Source of the DNA: Mesorhizobium sp. LNHC252B00
GTDB taxonomy: Bacteria; Pseudomonadota; Alphaproteobacteria; Rhizobiales; Rhizobiaceae
DNA: 44,356 nucleotides
Assembly (NCBI RefSeq): GCF_000502955.1
Contig: NZ_AYWO01000017.1
Coordinates: 1-44,356 of the forward strand
Direction of reading: 5' to 3'
Made by a program: the position numbers and the translations under genes. Shown in pieces: positions 17,220-26,209 of the stretch. Numbering within the stretch: the stretch's first letter is position 1; the number at the start of each line of letters is the position of its first letter. Below the pieces are notes generated by a model. It saw only the letters and a list, made by a program, of their open reading frames with translations, did not search any database and had not been told where the DNA came from.

Positions 17220-17717
17220 GTGAGATCATGGTCTCCCTACGCGTTGCTCGTCGTCGCGGCCATAGCGCTGGACCAGTGGGTGAAACACCTGGTCGAGACC
17301 GGTCTCGCCTTTCAGGAAAAGCTCGACCTGGTGCCCTTCCTGGCGCTGTTTCGCACCTACAACACCGGCATCGCCTTCTCGATGTTCTCGTCCTTCGGCG
17401 ACACCGGGCTGATCGTCATCTCGCTTGCGGTCGTCGCATTCGTGCTGTTCCTGGCGACGCGGATCGCGCCGTCCCAGATCCTTGCCCGCGCCGGCTTTGC
17501 GCTGATCGTCGGCGGCGCCCTCGGCAATCTGATCGACCGCGCCGTCTACGGTCACGTCATCGACTACGTCCTGTTCCACACGCCGGTCTGGTCCTTCGCC
17601 GTCTTCAATCTTGCCGACGCCTTCATCTCGGTCGGCGCGGCACTGGTCGTCTTCGACGAACTGTTCGGCTGGCGGCGCGAGCCAAAGCCTTCAAACGCCA
17701 AGTCTTCCAAAGATTGA
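17220..17717 (+). CDS. lspA: Lipoprotein signal peptidase LspA
   Basis: 165-residue aspartic protease of the inner membrane that removes signal peptides from prolipoproteins after lipidation. Four hydrophobic helices are visible. The catalytic aspartates are Asp115 in GHVID and Asp133 in FNLAD, with the expected 18-residue spacing. The start is GTG at 17220, 13 bases after the methyltransferase stop. The LspA family core begins right after it. Confidence 0.94.
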   Translation: MRSWSPYALLVVAAIALDQWVKHLVETGLAFQEKLDLVPFLALFRTYNTGIAFSMFSSFGDTGLIVISLAVVAFVLFLATRIAPSQILARAGFALIVGGALGNLIDRAVYGHVIDYVLFHTPVWSFAVFNLADAFISVGAALVVFDELFGWRREPKPSNAKSSKD

Positions 17718-17772
17718 CCTCACGCGGCCGGCGCCGCACAGTTCATGTCGCCAAGCAGACGCGGAGAAAGAG

Positions 17773-18762
17773 ATGTCCGAAACCTTCAAAGCCATCGTCG
17801 TTTCGCGTGACGCCGAGAAAAAGCAGTCGGTAACCGTGACCGATCTCACCGAAGCTGACCTGATGGAAGGCGATGTCACCATCGCGGTCGAGGCGACGAC
17901 CGTGAATTACAAGGATGGTCTGGCGATCACAGGCAAAGCGCCGGTGATCCGCCGCTGGCCGCTGGTGCCGGGCATCGATTTCGCCGGCACTGTCATCTCG
18001 TCCTCTCATCCCGACTGGCGGGCTGGAGACAAGGCCATCCTGAACGGCTGGGGCGTCGGTGAAACCCATTTCGGTGCCTATGCCGGCCGCGCCCGTGTAA
18101 AGGGTGACTGGCTGGTGCCGCTGCCGCAAGGCATCAGCCCTCATGACGCGATGGCCGTCGGCACTGCCGGCTACACCGCCATGCTCTGCGTCATGGCGCT
18201 GGAACGGCACGGCATTCTGCCCGATCGCGGCCCTGTGGTGGTGACGGGCGCGGCCGGCGGCGTCGGCTCGGTCGCGGTCTCGATCCTGTCCAGTCTCGGC
18301 TATCATGTCATTGCTTCCACCGGCCGCAATGCCGAAAGCCCCTATTTGATCAACCTTGGCGCTGCCGAAGTAATATCGCGCGAGGAGCTTGCCCAGCCGG
18401 CAAAGCCGCTGGCCAAGGAGCGCTGGGCTGGTGGCGTCGACGCCGTCGGCAGCCACACGCTGGCCAATGTGCTTTCGATGACATCCTATGGCGGTGCGGT
18501 CGCCGCCTGCGGCCTGGCCGGCGGCATGGACCTGCCGACCAGCGTCGCCCCCTTCATCCTGCGTGGCGTCTCGCTGCTCGGCATCGATTCAGTAATGGCG
18601 CCGAAGGTCGTCCGCCTCGAAGCATGGCGGCGCATCGGCACCGACCTCGATCTGCAGAAGCTCGCCAGCCTGTCCAGGACCATCGGGTTCGACGGCATCA
18701 TCGATGCCGCGCGCGATATCGTTGACGGCAAGATCCGCGGCCGGGTCGTCGTGGACATGTGA
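17773..18762 (+). CDS. acuI: Acrylyl-CoA reductase AcuI / YhdH family
   Basis: 329-residue zinc-independent medium-chain reductase that reduces acryloyl-CoA to propionyl-CoA with NADPH. It shows the YhdH features NYKDGLAITGKAPVIRRWP and the nucleotide-binding VVVTGAAGGVGSVA. ATG at 17773 is preceded by GGAGAAAGAG; a longer frame in the same phase overlaps lspA and is not protein-like. The gene is cytoplasmic in function and follows lspA by 55 bp. Other quinone-oxidoreductase-like activity cannot be excluded. Confidence 0.9.
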   Translation: MSETFKAIVVSRDAEKKQSVTVTDLTEADLMEGDVTIAVEATTVNYKDGLAITGKAPVIRRWPLVPGIDFAGTVISSSHPDWRAGDKAILNGWGVGETHFGAYAGRARVKGDWLVPLPQGISPHDAMAVGTAGYTAMLCVMALERHGILPDRGPVVVTGAAGGVGSVAVSILSSLGYHVIASTGRNAESPYLINLGAAEVISREELAQPAKPLAKERWAGGVDAVGSHTLANVLSMTSYGGAVAACGLAGGMDLPTSVAPFILRGVSLLGIDSVMAPKVVRLEAWRRIGTDLDLQKLASLSRTIGFDGIIDAARDIVDGKIRGRVVVDM

Positions 18763-18905
18763 ACCGTGCGAATGCCGGAGAAAGGCGGACGGAATTGCTG
18801 CGCCTGATGGCAAATCTGCCGCAGCTTCGGCAAAATCGGCCCATCCGCTAAAATTCGAACGATCCGCCGCAATTTTCCATAATCTCTGTCTGGCAAGGGT
18901 TTCGC

Positions 18906-21191
18906 ATGATCGCGGAATCCGGCAGCCAAGAGGCGGACACTGACAACGACGCCGATGCAGTGCAGACGTCGGCGCGGCGCTTTGTCGCCGCGCCACCGCT
19001 GATGCCTGAGCCGGGGCCCGCCAGACGCGAGGGGCTTCCGCTCCTGGCCTTCGTCGCCATCATCGTGCTGGCAGGCCTGGCGCATCTGACCGGAGCACCA
19101 ATCTTCATCAGCGTCGCATTGCTGGCAACCGGCCTTGCCGGCATTGGCTTGCATCTGCACTCGATGCGGAGCGAACACCGCACCGCTGCCCTTCTTGACC
19201 AAACCACCGCCCGCAGCCGCGCCGAGATCGAGACGCTGGCCGATCGCATGTGGGAAATGCAGGAGAGTGATGAGCGCTTTCGCGGCCTGATCGATGCGCT
19301 CGGCGATCTCGTCATTCATCGCAACCGCGACGGCTACATCGTCTATGCCAATAGGGTCTTCGCCGATCTCGTCGAAACCGATCAGCGCGACCTTGCAGGC
19401 AAGACCCTGGCGGAACTCGGCATCGAGGTCGGCATCGTCCCTGATGCCGCCTTTTCCGATCATGAATGCCTGAGTTCCACCGATGTCGCCATCAATACGC
19501 CCAGCGGCCCGCGTTGGTTTTCGTGGATCGAACTATCGGTGCGCGACAAGGACAGCGGCGCCGTTTCGCATCGCGCCATCGCCCGCGACATCACCGCCCG
19601 CAAACGCGCCGAATCCTCGCTGATCACCGCACGCGAACGGGCCGAATACGCCAGCCAGGCCAAATCGCGCTTCCTCGCCACCGTCAGCCATGAAATTCGC
19701 ACGCCGATGAACGGCATCATGGGCATGGCCAGGCTGCTGGCGGACACCAGCCTGTCGCCGGAGCAGCAGACCTATGTCGGCGCCGTCTCGACCTCAGCCA
19801 GCGCATTGCTTGCCCTGATCGAGGATCTTCTCGACTACTCCAAGATCGAAGCCGGGCGCTTCGACCCGGAGCCGCAGCCGATGTCGGTGCGCGAGATCGC
19901 CGACAACATCATCGAATTGCTGGCCGCGCGCGCCTTCGCCAAGGATATCGGGCTGGGCTGCTATGTCGAACCCGACGTGCCGCAGTTGATCACTGCCGAT
20001 CCGGGCAGGGTCAGGCAGGTGCTGCTCAACCTTATCGGCAACGCCATCAAGTTTACCGACAGCGGCGGCGTGTTGGTGAGCGTTGCGCGTGTGCGCACCG
20101 AAACCACCGACCGCATTTGCTTCACCATCGCCGATACCGGTCCGGGCCTGCACGATGAGGATCTGGACCGCATTTTCGAGGAGTTCGAGCAAGCCGACGG
20201 CACGTCGACGCGTGCGCATGGCGGGGCCGGTCTTGGCCTTGCCATCTCCAAACGCCTAGTGGCCGCCATGGGCGGCACGATCTCGGTGTCCAGCCGGATC
20301 GGCCAGGGATCCGAGTTCGTCTTCGAGATCCCGGCGATAGCAGCCACCGAGGCACAGCAGGGCCGCCAAAACGCGCTTTCGGGCAGGCGCGCGGTGATCC
20401 TTTCGAAAAACGCTGTCGAGGCCGATGCCATCGCCCGCACCATCCGCGCCAATGGCGGCGCGGTCGACCTCGCCACCACCGCCGCGCAGGCCGCCCCCTT
20501 CGCCGCCGGCTGCGATGCGCTTCTGGTCGATGCGGCGATGGAAGAAAGCGACGGAAGGCTGCTCAAGCGCCTACGCCTCAGCGGTTTTTCCCACTGCGAG
20601 GCCATCACGCTGATCGCGCCGACCGACCGCGGCATGCTCGGCGAGTTCCGCGCCAGCGGCTACGCAACTTTCCTGGCCAGGCCGGTGCGTGGCGGAACGC
20701 TTCTGCGCGTGCTGTTGAGCAGCCATGCCCCAAGCCTCGCCCAGCCGCAGCCGGAAAAGCGTGGCGGGCCGACGCTTCGCACCGTCAGCAACCGACAGCG
20801 GGGCCTGTCGGTGCTGATCGCCGAGGACAATGACATCAACGCCATGCTGGCCCGCGCCACGCTGTTGAAGGCCGGGCATCGCGTCAAAGTGGTCGGCAAT
20901 GGCAAGGCCGCCGTCGAGGCTGTCACGGGCGCCGGGCACAACCACCGCTTCGACGTGGTTCTGATGGACCTGCACATGCCGGTCATGGACGGATTGGACG
21001 CGATTGCCGCCATCCGCCGCCATGAGGAAGAAACCGCAATGTCGCCGGTGCCGATCATGGTACTGTCGGCCGACAGCCAGGAAAAGACCCGCCATGCGGT
21101 GTTGGCTCATGGCGCCAGCGGCTTTGTCACCAAGCCGCTCGACCCTGAGGCGCTGGTCAATGCCGTCGAGGGACAGGTCGTCGCAGCCTGA
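18906..21191 (+). CDS. Hybrid sensor histidine kinase with two receiver-like domains
   Basis: 761 residues. Two membrane helices lie at about 41-63 and 66-84 with almost no periplasmic loop. A PAS domain follows at about 118-230, the HisKA domain has phospho-acceptor His262 ([13 protein letters not shown]), and the HATPase domain has ADTGPGL and [11 protein letters not shown]. Residues about 490-600 resemble a receiver but lack the acidic cluster at the start (RRAVILSKN). A genuine receiver follows at about 635-755 with VLIAEDND and Asp688 in [11 protein letters not shown]. The signal is unknown; the tiny periplasmic part argues for sensing in the membrane or by PAS. No cognate regulator is adjacent. 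Confidence 0.92.
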   Translation: MIAESGSQEADTDNDADAVQTSARRFVAAPPLMPEPGPARREGLPLLAFVAIIVLAGLAHLTGAPIFISVALLATGLAGIGLHLHSMRSEHRTAALLDQTTARSRAEIETLADRMWEMQESDERFRGLIDALGDLVIHRNRDGYIVYANRVFADLVETDQRDLAGKTLAELGIEVGIVPDAAFSDHECLSSTDVAINTPSGPRWFSWIELSVRDKDSGAVSHRAIARDITARKRAESSLITARERAEYASQAKSRFLATVSHEIRTPMNGIMGMARLLADTSLSPEQQTYVGAVSTSASALLALIEDLLDYSKIEAGRFDPEPQPMSVREIADNIIELLAARAFAKDIGLGCYVEPDVPQLITADPGRVRQVLLNLIGNAIKFTDSGGVLVSVARVRTETTDRICFTIADTGPGLHDEDLDRIFEEFEQADGTSTRAHGGAGLGLAISKRLVAAMGGTISVSSRIGQGSEFVFEIPAIAATEAQQGRQNALSGRRAVILSKNAVEADAIARTIRANGGAVDLATTAAQAAPFAAGCDALLVDAAMEESDGRLLKRLRLSGFSHCEAITLIAPTDRGMLGEFRASGYATFLARPVRGGTLLRVLLSSHAPSLAQPQPEKRGGPTLRTVSNRQRGLSVLIAEDNDINAMLARATLLKAGHRVKVVGNGKAAVEAVTGAGHNHRFDVVLMDLHMPVMDGLDAIAAIRRHEEETAMSPVPIMVLSADSQEKTRHAVLAHGASGFVTKPLDPEALVNAVEGQVVAA

Positions 21192-21291
21192 GTTTTTCAC
21201 CGTCCAATCCGCGCCACGCGATCACGTAACGTAGCCGGTTGATCGTATTCGCCAGCCGACGAAGTATTGCCCGCAAGGCCGCATCACGGTA

Positions 21292-21309
21292 CTGTCACAA
21301 TCCTGTTGC
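21292..21309 (+). promoter_or_regulatory. Pho-box-like direct repeat upstream of olsB
   Basis: CTGTCAC (21292-21298) and CTGTTGC (21303-21309) are spaced by 4 bases, the 11-bp period of PhoB binding sites (CTGTCAT-N4-CTGTCAT). The first half matches 6 of 7 and the second 4 of 7 bases. The start codon of olsB is about 50 bp further. Ornithine lipids are known to rise under phosphate limitation in Sinorhizobium meliloti, so PhoB control is plausible. Confidence 0.55.
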
Positions 21310-21360
21310 ACCTACACCGTATCCCCGTGCCAAGAGGGATGGCTCGAAGGAGAATCACTC

Positions 21361-22248
21361 GTGCATACAGTTATGCCGGAATGTGACACTCGGCCGAACG
21401 CCAGCAGCGCGCTGCTTGCCGGACGTAATGCCGATTGCGTCATGAAGGGCGCAGCATTGGGCCGTATAGGTAATCTCGAAGTGCGACTCGCTCGCAACGA
21501 AGCCGAGATCGCGGCCGCGCAGGAAGTGCGCTACCGGGTGTTCTACGACGAACTTGGCGCCAGAAAAGACCTGTTCCAGACCCATGACCGCCGTGATGCC
21601 GACCGGTTCGACCCGCTCTGCGACCATCTGCTGGTTTTGGACACCACGCTTTCCGGCCCCGAACATCGCCGCATCGTCGGCACCTATCGGCTGCTGCGGC
21701 AAGAAATCGCGGCCACCGCCGGAGGGTTCTATTCGGAAGGTGAATTCGAGCTGACCAAGCTCATCGCCCGTCACCCCGGCCAGCGTTTTCTCGAACTCGG
21801 CCGCTCCTGCGTTTTGCCGGAATACCGCTCAAAGCGCACTATCGAGGCATTGTGGCAAGGCATCTGGGCTTACATCAACCACTACGAAATCGGTGTGATG
21901 ACCGGTTGTGCTTCCTTCCACGGCACGGTGCCGGCGGCGCATGCCGAGGCACTCACCTACCTCGCCCACCATTGCCGAACGAATTCGGCCTGGGATGTGC
22001 GCGCGGTGTCCGGGCGCTACTGCTCGATGGACCTGATGCCGATCGAGGCGGTCAACACCAAGGCGGCAATCGCGGCAATGCCGCCCTTGGTCAAGGGCTA
22101 TCTGCGCGTTGGCGCCCGCATCGGCGATGGCTGCGTCATCGACCGCGAATTCTCGACGGTCGACGTCTTCGTCGTGATGCCGGTCAAGGAAATCGGCGCC
22201 CGCTACGTCAACTATTATGGCGGAGAAGCCCAGCGCTTCGCAGCGTGA
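21361..22248 (+). CDS. olsB: Ornithine lipid acyltransferase OlsB (GNAT family)
   Basis: 295-residue N-acyltransferase that attaches a 3-hydroxy fatty acid from acyl carrier protein to the alpha-amino group of ornithine, the first step of ornithine lipid synthesis. Conserved segments are AAQEVRYRVFYDELGA, FELGR-like FLELGRSCVLPEYRS and the terminal FVVMPVKEIGARYVNYY. Start is GTG at 21361 with GAAGGAG eight bases upstream. The partner OlsA is not adjacent here. Preceded by a Pho-box-like site and followed at once by a 7-bp repeat array. Confidence 0.88.
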   Translation: MHTVMPECDTRPNASSALLAGRNADCVMKGAALGRIGNLEVRLARNEAEIAAAQEVRYRVFYDELGARKDLFQTHDRRDADRFDPLCDHLLVLDTTLSGPEHRRIVGTYRLLRQEIAATAGGFYSEGEFELTKLIARHPGQRFLELGRSCVLPEYRSKRTIEALWQGIWAYINHYEIGVMTGCASFHGTVPAAHAEALTYLAHHCRTNSAWDVRAVSGRYCSMDLMPIEAVNTKAAIAAMPPLVKGYLRVGARIGDGCVIDREFSTVDVFVVMPVKEIGARYVNYYGGEAQRFAA

Positions 22249-22250
22249 TG

Positions 22251-22378
22251 GCGAATAGCGAATAGCGAATAGCGAATAGCGAATAGCGAATAGCGAATAG
22301 CGAATAGCGAATAGCGAGAACTACGCCGCAATCCTGCGGGCTGCTATCCCTATTCGCTACTCCCTATTCGCTATTCGC
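22251..22378. repeat. Inverted array of a 7-bp repeat, copy 1
   Basis: Nine perfect copies of GCGAATA (22251-22313) are followed by a ~37-base spacer and then the reverse-complement units TATTCGC, TACTCCC, TATTCGC, TATTCGC (22351-22378). The two sides can pair into a hairpin. It begins 3 bp after the olsB stop and ends 4 bp before the stop of the convergent TRIC gene, so it may serve as a bidirectional terminator. The tandem copy number is likely variable between strains. Confidence 0.9.
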
Positions 22379-22382
22379 TCCT

Positions 22383-23015
22383 TCACGGAATATCTTCCGG
22401 GCGCCGGCCGGGTCGGCTCTTGTAGGACGGAAACGACCAGCCGAATTTGAGCGCGCCGCCACGCACAAGGAACGCTGCGGCAAAACCGGCGAGGTCCGAA
22501 GTGAGCGGTGGCAGCCCGGCAAGATCGCCAAGTGTATAGAGGCCGGCACCGGCAAGGGCTGCTGTGACGTAGATTTCAGGCCTGAGCAGCACCGATGGCT
22601 CGCCGGCCAGGAGATCGCGCAGAATGCCGCCGGAGGTGGCTGTGAGCACGCCGGTGATGACGGAGACGACCGGCGAACCGGTAATCGCCAGTCCCTTGGC
22701 GGCGCCCATCACCGAAAAGGCGGCGAGCCCGATGGCGTCGAGCCAGAGCAGCCATTTCCAGCGCGATTCGACGCGATGTGCGCCGAAGAAGACCAGCGCG
22801 GCAACCACGGCGCAGATCAGCACATAGCTGGAGTTGGCGACCCAGAAAACCGGCAGGTTGAGGATGACGTCGCGAAGCGTGCCGCCGCCTATCCCGGTGA
22901 CGCTGGCCAGGAACAGGAAACCGATGATGTCGAGCTGTTTGCGCGAAGCCGCAAGCGCCCCGGTCGCGGCGAAGACGGCGACACCGGCATAGTCGAGAAG
23001 CGCGATGGGGTTCAT
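22383..23015 (-). CDS. TRIC-type cation channel family protein (YicG-like)
   Basis: 210-residue inner-membrane protein with about seven hydrophobic helices and the twice repeated glycine-rich motif GGGTLRDVIL (44-53) and SGGILRDLLAG, hallmark of the UPF0126/TRIC family of trimeric cation channels. The start ATG at 23015 lacks a strong SD. The gene is bracketed by the two 7-bp repeat arrays, which isolate it from olsB and grpE. Conducted ion is unknown. Confidence 0.9.
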   Translation of the reverse strand: MNPIALLDYAGVAVFAATGALAASRKQLDIIGFLFLASVTGIGGGTLRDVILNLPVFWVANSSYVLICAVVAALVFFGAHRVESRWKWLLWLDAIGLAAFSVMGAAKGLAITGSPVVSVITGVLTATSGGILRDLLAGEPSVLLRPEIYVTAALAGAGLYTLGDLAGLPPLTSDLAGFAAAFLVRGGALKFGWSFPSYKSRPGRRPEDIP

Positions 23016-23040
23016 GAAGTGAACAATGAAAGAGTGAGTA

Positions 23041-23144
23041 GCGAATAGCGAGTAGCGAATAGCGAATAGCGAGTAGCGAATAGCACGAAGCCGCGCAGCA
23101 ACTCTTGCGTATTTCCTATTCGCTACTCGCTACTCCCTATTCGC
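23041..23144. repeat. Inverted array of a 7-bp repeat, copy 2
   Basis: Six units alternating GCGAATA and GCGAGTA (23041-23082), a spacer of about 34 bases, then TATTCGC, TACTCGC, TACTCCC, TATTCGC (23117-23144). The spacer shares a GCA-A-CTCYTGCG-like core with copy 1, so the two arrays look like copies of one element. It lies between the grpE stop and the start of the TRIC gene and would fall in the leader of the latter if the genes were co-transcribed. Confidence 0.88.
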
Positions 23145-23152
23145 TTGTCCGT

Positions 23153-23794
23153 TCAGGCGTCTTTCTCAGCCTGCTCGTTCACCGGCCCCGGCTCGACCGG
23201 CGCTTCAGCGGCGGCAAACTTCGGACCGCCCTTGGCGACGCCGACCATGGCCGGGCGCAGAACCCGCTCGCCGATCGAATAGCCCGGCTGCACGACCTGG
23301 ACCACGGTGTTGGCCGGAACATCCGGATTGGGCACTTCAAACATCGCCTGATGGAAATTGGGATCGAACTTCTCGCCTTCAGGGGCGAGCTTCTTGACCC
23401 CGTGCCGTTCCAGCGCCGACAGCATGGCGCGCTCGGTCAAGTCGACGCCTTCGATCAGCGCCTTGAAGCCGGCGTCACCCGAGGCCTTGGCCTCGGCCGG
23501 AATCGCGTCCAGCGCACGGCGCAGATTGTCAGAGACCGACAGCATGTCTCGGGCGAAATTCGCAACCGCATAGGTGCGCGCGTCGTGCACGTCGCGCGCC
23601 GTGCGTCGACGCAGGTTTTCCATTTCGGCCGCCACGCGCAGTGCGCGGTCCTTCAGTTCTTCATTTTCCTTCAGCAGCCGCACAAGGGCTTCATAGTCGC
23701 CGTCGATGCTGCCTTCCGTGCGCTCGGCATTGGCCTCGGTCGCCTCGACTTCATCGGGCGCGCGTTCGTCTTTTGCCTGGTCGCTCATCGCCAT
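23153..23794 (-). CDS. grpE: Nucleotide exchange factor GrpE
   Basis: 213-residue co-chaperone that releases ADP from DnaK. An acidic, disordered N-terminus (about 1-35) precedes the long coiled coil (about 36-90, [20 protein letters not shown]) and the C-terminal beta-wing domain with the family signature around [12 protein letters not shown] and [21 protein letters not shown]. hrcA, the usual upstream neighbour in this group, is not present within the 231 bp before the small protein at 24026. Confidence 0.95.
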   Translation of the reverse strand: MAMSDQAKDERAPDEVEATEANAERTEGSIDGDYEALVRLLKENEELKDRALRVAAEMENLRRRTARDVHDARTYAVANFARDMLSVSDNLRRALDAIPAEAKASGDAGFKALIEGVDLTERAMLSALERHGVKKLAPEGEKFDPNFHQAMFEVPNPDVPANTVVQVVQPGYSIGERVLRPAMVGVAKGGPKFAAAEAPVEPGPVNEQAEKDA

Positions 23795-24025
23795 TTCCCG
23801 TCAATCTCGAATGATATGGATTTTGAGCCCGATATCGAGGTTTGGCGGCCAAAAATCAAGGGGTAAGCGATTGTGGACGTCGTCGGCCAAGCCCGCACAA
23901 TGACCCATGACATTTCGATCTTAATTCAAATTTTACCCTAAGCGCTGGCATTGCTTGCCACAAATGCGTGATGCTGGAACCATTCTCTTGCTGGAGGAGT
24001 TTCGAAGCCGACATAGGATTTTGAG

Positions 24026-24226
24026 ATGACGACCCGCAAAAAGGCTGAGAAGACGGAACGGCTCGCCGCCGAGGTCAGACGCCAGTTTGGCGCCGAGGCG
24101 GTCAACCGCTTTATGCGCACCTTGCCCGCCTTCCGCACCGAGGCCGATATCCCTGACCGATTCAGAAAGCTGCTCGACCGCCTAGATGGAGCGGAGAAAA
24201 GTGACGTCGGCCGGCGCCGGCGGTAA
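24026..24226 (+). CDS. Small hypothetical protein with NepR-like C-terminal motif
   Basis: 66-residue highly charged protein, predicted helical, no signal or membrane segment. AGGA seven bases before the ATG supports translation. The segment IPDRFRKLLDRLDGAE (about 42-57) resembles the VPDRFLxLLxKLD helix of NepR anti-sigma factors of the alphaproteobacterial general stress response. The N-terminal half does not fit that family well and no phyR or ecfG gene is nearby. Function is therefore open. Composition matches the neighbours and it looks like a real gene. Confidence 0.6.
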   Translation: MTTRKKAEKTERLAAEVRRQFGAEAVNRFMRTLPAFRTEADIPDRFRKLLDRLDGAEKSDVGRRRR

Positions 24227-24412
24227 CGCGACCGCCAATCTTAGCAGCAAACCTCGGGGTCCCCGAATGATCTTGAGAGCCCGCCACTCGGAGGGAGAAC
24301 CATCAAGCGGGTGAGCTGCGGTTGCTCGACCGACAGGCCACGCGACAATTACGCGCAGTAATTTCGCGTGATCTTTGCTTGCGGCGGGGAGGCACCCCGC
24401 CTATGCTTCCTG

Positions 24413-25435
24413 ATGAACATGATTTCCCCTGAGGCGGTCGCTAACAGCAAGCGCGCCTGGCTGAAAATTCTCGCGCGCTACAAGAAGCCTGACAGGCGGC
24501 GCAGCGCTGTCGAACTCGCCATCACACTCATTCCATTCGCCATTCTCTGGGGATTGTCCTCGGCGTCCTACGCATATGGCCATTGGTGGGGTCTGATCCT
24601 GATCCTTCCCGCGGCCGGGTTTCTGGTGCGCATCTTCATGATCCAGCACGATTGCGGCCACGGCTCCTTCTTTGCCAATCGCTATGCGGACGACTGGATC
24701 GGCCGCGCGCTCGGCATTCTGACGCTGACGCCCTACGACTGCTGGCGGCGCGCTCACGCGACGCACCATGCCAGCGCCGGCAATCTTGACGAACGCGGCA
24801 TGGGCGACATCAGGACGCTCACCGTTGCCGAATACCGGCAGATGTCATGGCGAGGGCGCCTTGCCTATCGTCTCTATCGCCACCCGCTGGTGATGTTCGG
24901 GCTCGGGCCGATCTGGCTGTTTATCTTCGAGCAGAGGCTGCCTGTCGGCATGATGCGAGGCGGCCTGACGCCTTGGGTGTCGTCGATGACCACCAATCTT
25001 GGCATCGCGATTGCTGCAGCCCTCCTCATCTGGTTCGTCGGCCCTGGCGCGTTCCTGGTGGTCCATCTGCCGATCGTCATTCTGGCCGGATCGGCGGGCA
25101 TCTGGCTGTTCTACGTCCAGCATCAATTCGAGGAAACGGAATGGGCAAAGGACGCCGACTGGGAATTCCAGCACGCCGCCCTGCATGGTTCGTCCTACTA
25201 CGACCTGCCGCCAGTGCTGAACTGGTTAACCGGCAATATCGGCGTCCATCACGTCCACCACCTCTCGGCCAAGGTTCCGTGCTACCGGCTGCAGGAAGTG
25301 CTGCGGGATTATCCGGAACTGCGCGGCATCGGCCGCGTCACGCTGCTCGAAAGCCTGCAATGCGTCAAACTGGCGCTGTGGGACGAGAATCGTCGGAAAC
25401 TGGTGTCGTTCCACGAGGCACGGGCCGCGGCCTAA
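24413..25435 (+). CDS. Fatty acid desaturase, membrane di-iron type
   Basis: 340-residue integral membrane desaturase introducing a double bond into acyl chains of membrane lipids. All three histidine boxes are intact: HDCGH at 79-83, HATHH at 115-119, and HHVHH at 279-283. Hydrophobic segments occupy about 33-75 and 175-235. The start could be ATG 24413 or 24419; no well-spaced SD is seen, a GGGGAGG lies about 21 bases upstream. The box pattern is closest to the delta-12 / DesA group. Likely role in membrane fluidity, inferred. Confidence 0.9.
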   Translation: MNMISPEAVANSKRAWLKILARYKKPDRRRSAVELAITLIPFAILWGLSSASYAYGHWWGLILILPAAGFLVRIFMIQHDCGHGSFFANRYADDWIGRALGILTLTPYDCWRRAHATHHASAGNLDERGMGDIRTLTVAEYRQMSWRGRLAYRLYRHPLVMFGLGPIWLFIFEQRLPVGMMRGGLTPWVSSMTTNLGIAIAAALLIWFVGPGAFLVVHLPIVILAGSAGIWLFYVQHQFEETEWAKDADWEFQHAALHGSSYYDLPPVLNWLTGNIGVHHVHHLSAKVPCYRLQEVLRDYPELRGIGRVTLLESLQCVKLALWDENRRKLVSFHEARAAA

Positions 25436-25458
25436 GCAATCCCAGGAAGGGTGTGAGA

Positions 25459-25516
25459 CGGTTTTCCCGGGAAAAGCGCATTGCCACTTTCCCCGGGGAA
25501 TTGCGCCAAAACAAAA
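25459..25516. repeat. Palindromic intergenic repeat (GTTTTCCCGGGAAA family)
   Basis: The stretch CGGTTTTCCCGGGAAAAGCG, then CTTTCCCCGGGGAATTGC and a CAAAACAAA tail, is nearly the same as the element at 39580-39635. It follows the desaturase stop by 24 bp and precedes the terminator hairpin shared with the DJ-1 gene. Confidence 0.7.
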
Positions 25517-25525
25517 ATAGAACGA

Positions 25526-25548
25526 CCGCCGCGCTGTTCGCGCGGCGG
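25526..25548. terminator. Bidirectional terminator, desaturase / DJ-1 genes
   Basis: CCGCCGCGC (25526-25534) and GCGCGGCGG (25540-25548) form a perfect 9-bp stem with a 5-base loop between convergent genes. On the minus strand it is followed by TCGTTCTATTTTTG, a fair U tract. On the plus strand by CCTTAGAAATT. Confidence 0.7.
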
Positions 25549-25564
25549 CCTTAGAAATTCCGGA

Positions 25565-26185
25565 TCAGGCCGCCTGGCGCTCGTCGCGCATCAGTATCTC
25601 GCCATGGCGGATCTCCGTGCCCAGCACCTTCAGGCATTCGCGGATGAAGTTGGAGAGGCCCGGCCAACCCTTGGCCGAAACGAGATTGCCGTCGACATGG
25701 GCGCCGGTCGGCGCGACATCGATATAGATACCGCCAGCGAGCGTCACTTCCGGCTCGCAATAATGCAGCGCGGCGACTTCTCGGCCCCGCACCACACCGT
25801 CGACAGCGATCAGTATCTGCACGCCATGGCAGATGGTGAAGATCGGCTTGCCGGCCTCATGGAAATGCCGCACCAGCGCCTGCACCCGCTTGTCGATGCG
25901 GATGTATTCCGGGCCACGCCCACCCGCCGCATAGACGGCATCGTATCCGGTTGGGTCCACCTCGGAGAACGCCTTGTTGAGGATATAATCGTGGCCGGGC
26001 TTCTCGGTATAGGTCTGGTGGCCTTCGAAGTCGTGCAACGACGTTTTCAATATGTCGCCCGCCTTCTTGTCCGGACAGACGACATGGACCGTATGGCCAA
26101 CCGCATGCATTGCCTGTTCAAACACGAAAATCTCATATTCCTCGCTGAACTCGCCAACGAGCATCAGTATCTTCTTGCCAGCCAT
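25565..26185 (-). CDS. DJ-1/PfpI family protein
   Basis: 206-residue class I glutamine amidotransferase-like protein. The nucleophile elbow is TICHGVQ with Cys119 and His120; Glu12 near the N-terminus fits the conserved acidic residue. ATG at 26185 has a strong AGGGAGGAA upstream; an ATG eight codons earlier is less likely. Members act as deglycases, proteases or stress proteins; no specific substrate can be assigned. Confidence 0.88.
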   Translation of the reverse strand: MAGKKILMLVGEFSEEYEIFVFEQAMHAVGHTVHVVCPDKKAGDILKTSLHDFEGHQTYTEKPGHDYILNKAFSEVDPTGYDAVYAAGGRGPEYIRIDKRVQALVRHFHEAGKPIFTICHGVQILIAVDGVVRGREVAALHYCEPEVTLAGGIYIDVAPTGAHVDGNLVSAKGWPGLSNFIRECLKVLGTEIRHGEILMRDERQAA

Positions 26186-26209
26186 TCCCGGTTCCTCCCT
26201 TGTGGCCAT

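Noticed and set aside
22251..23144. CRISPR array
   Set aside because: The repeat unit is only 7 bp with no unique spacers between units and no cas genes; it is a simple inverted tandem array.
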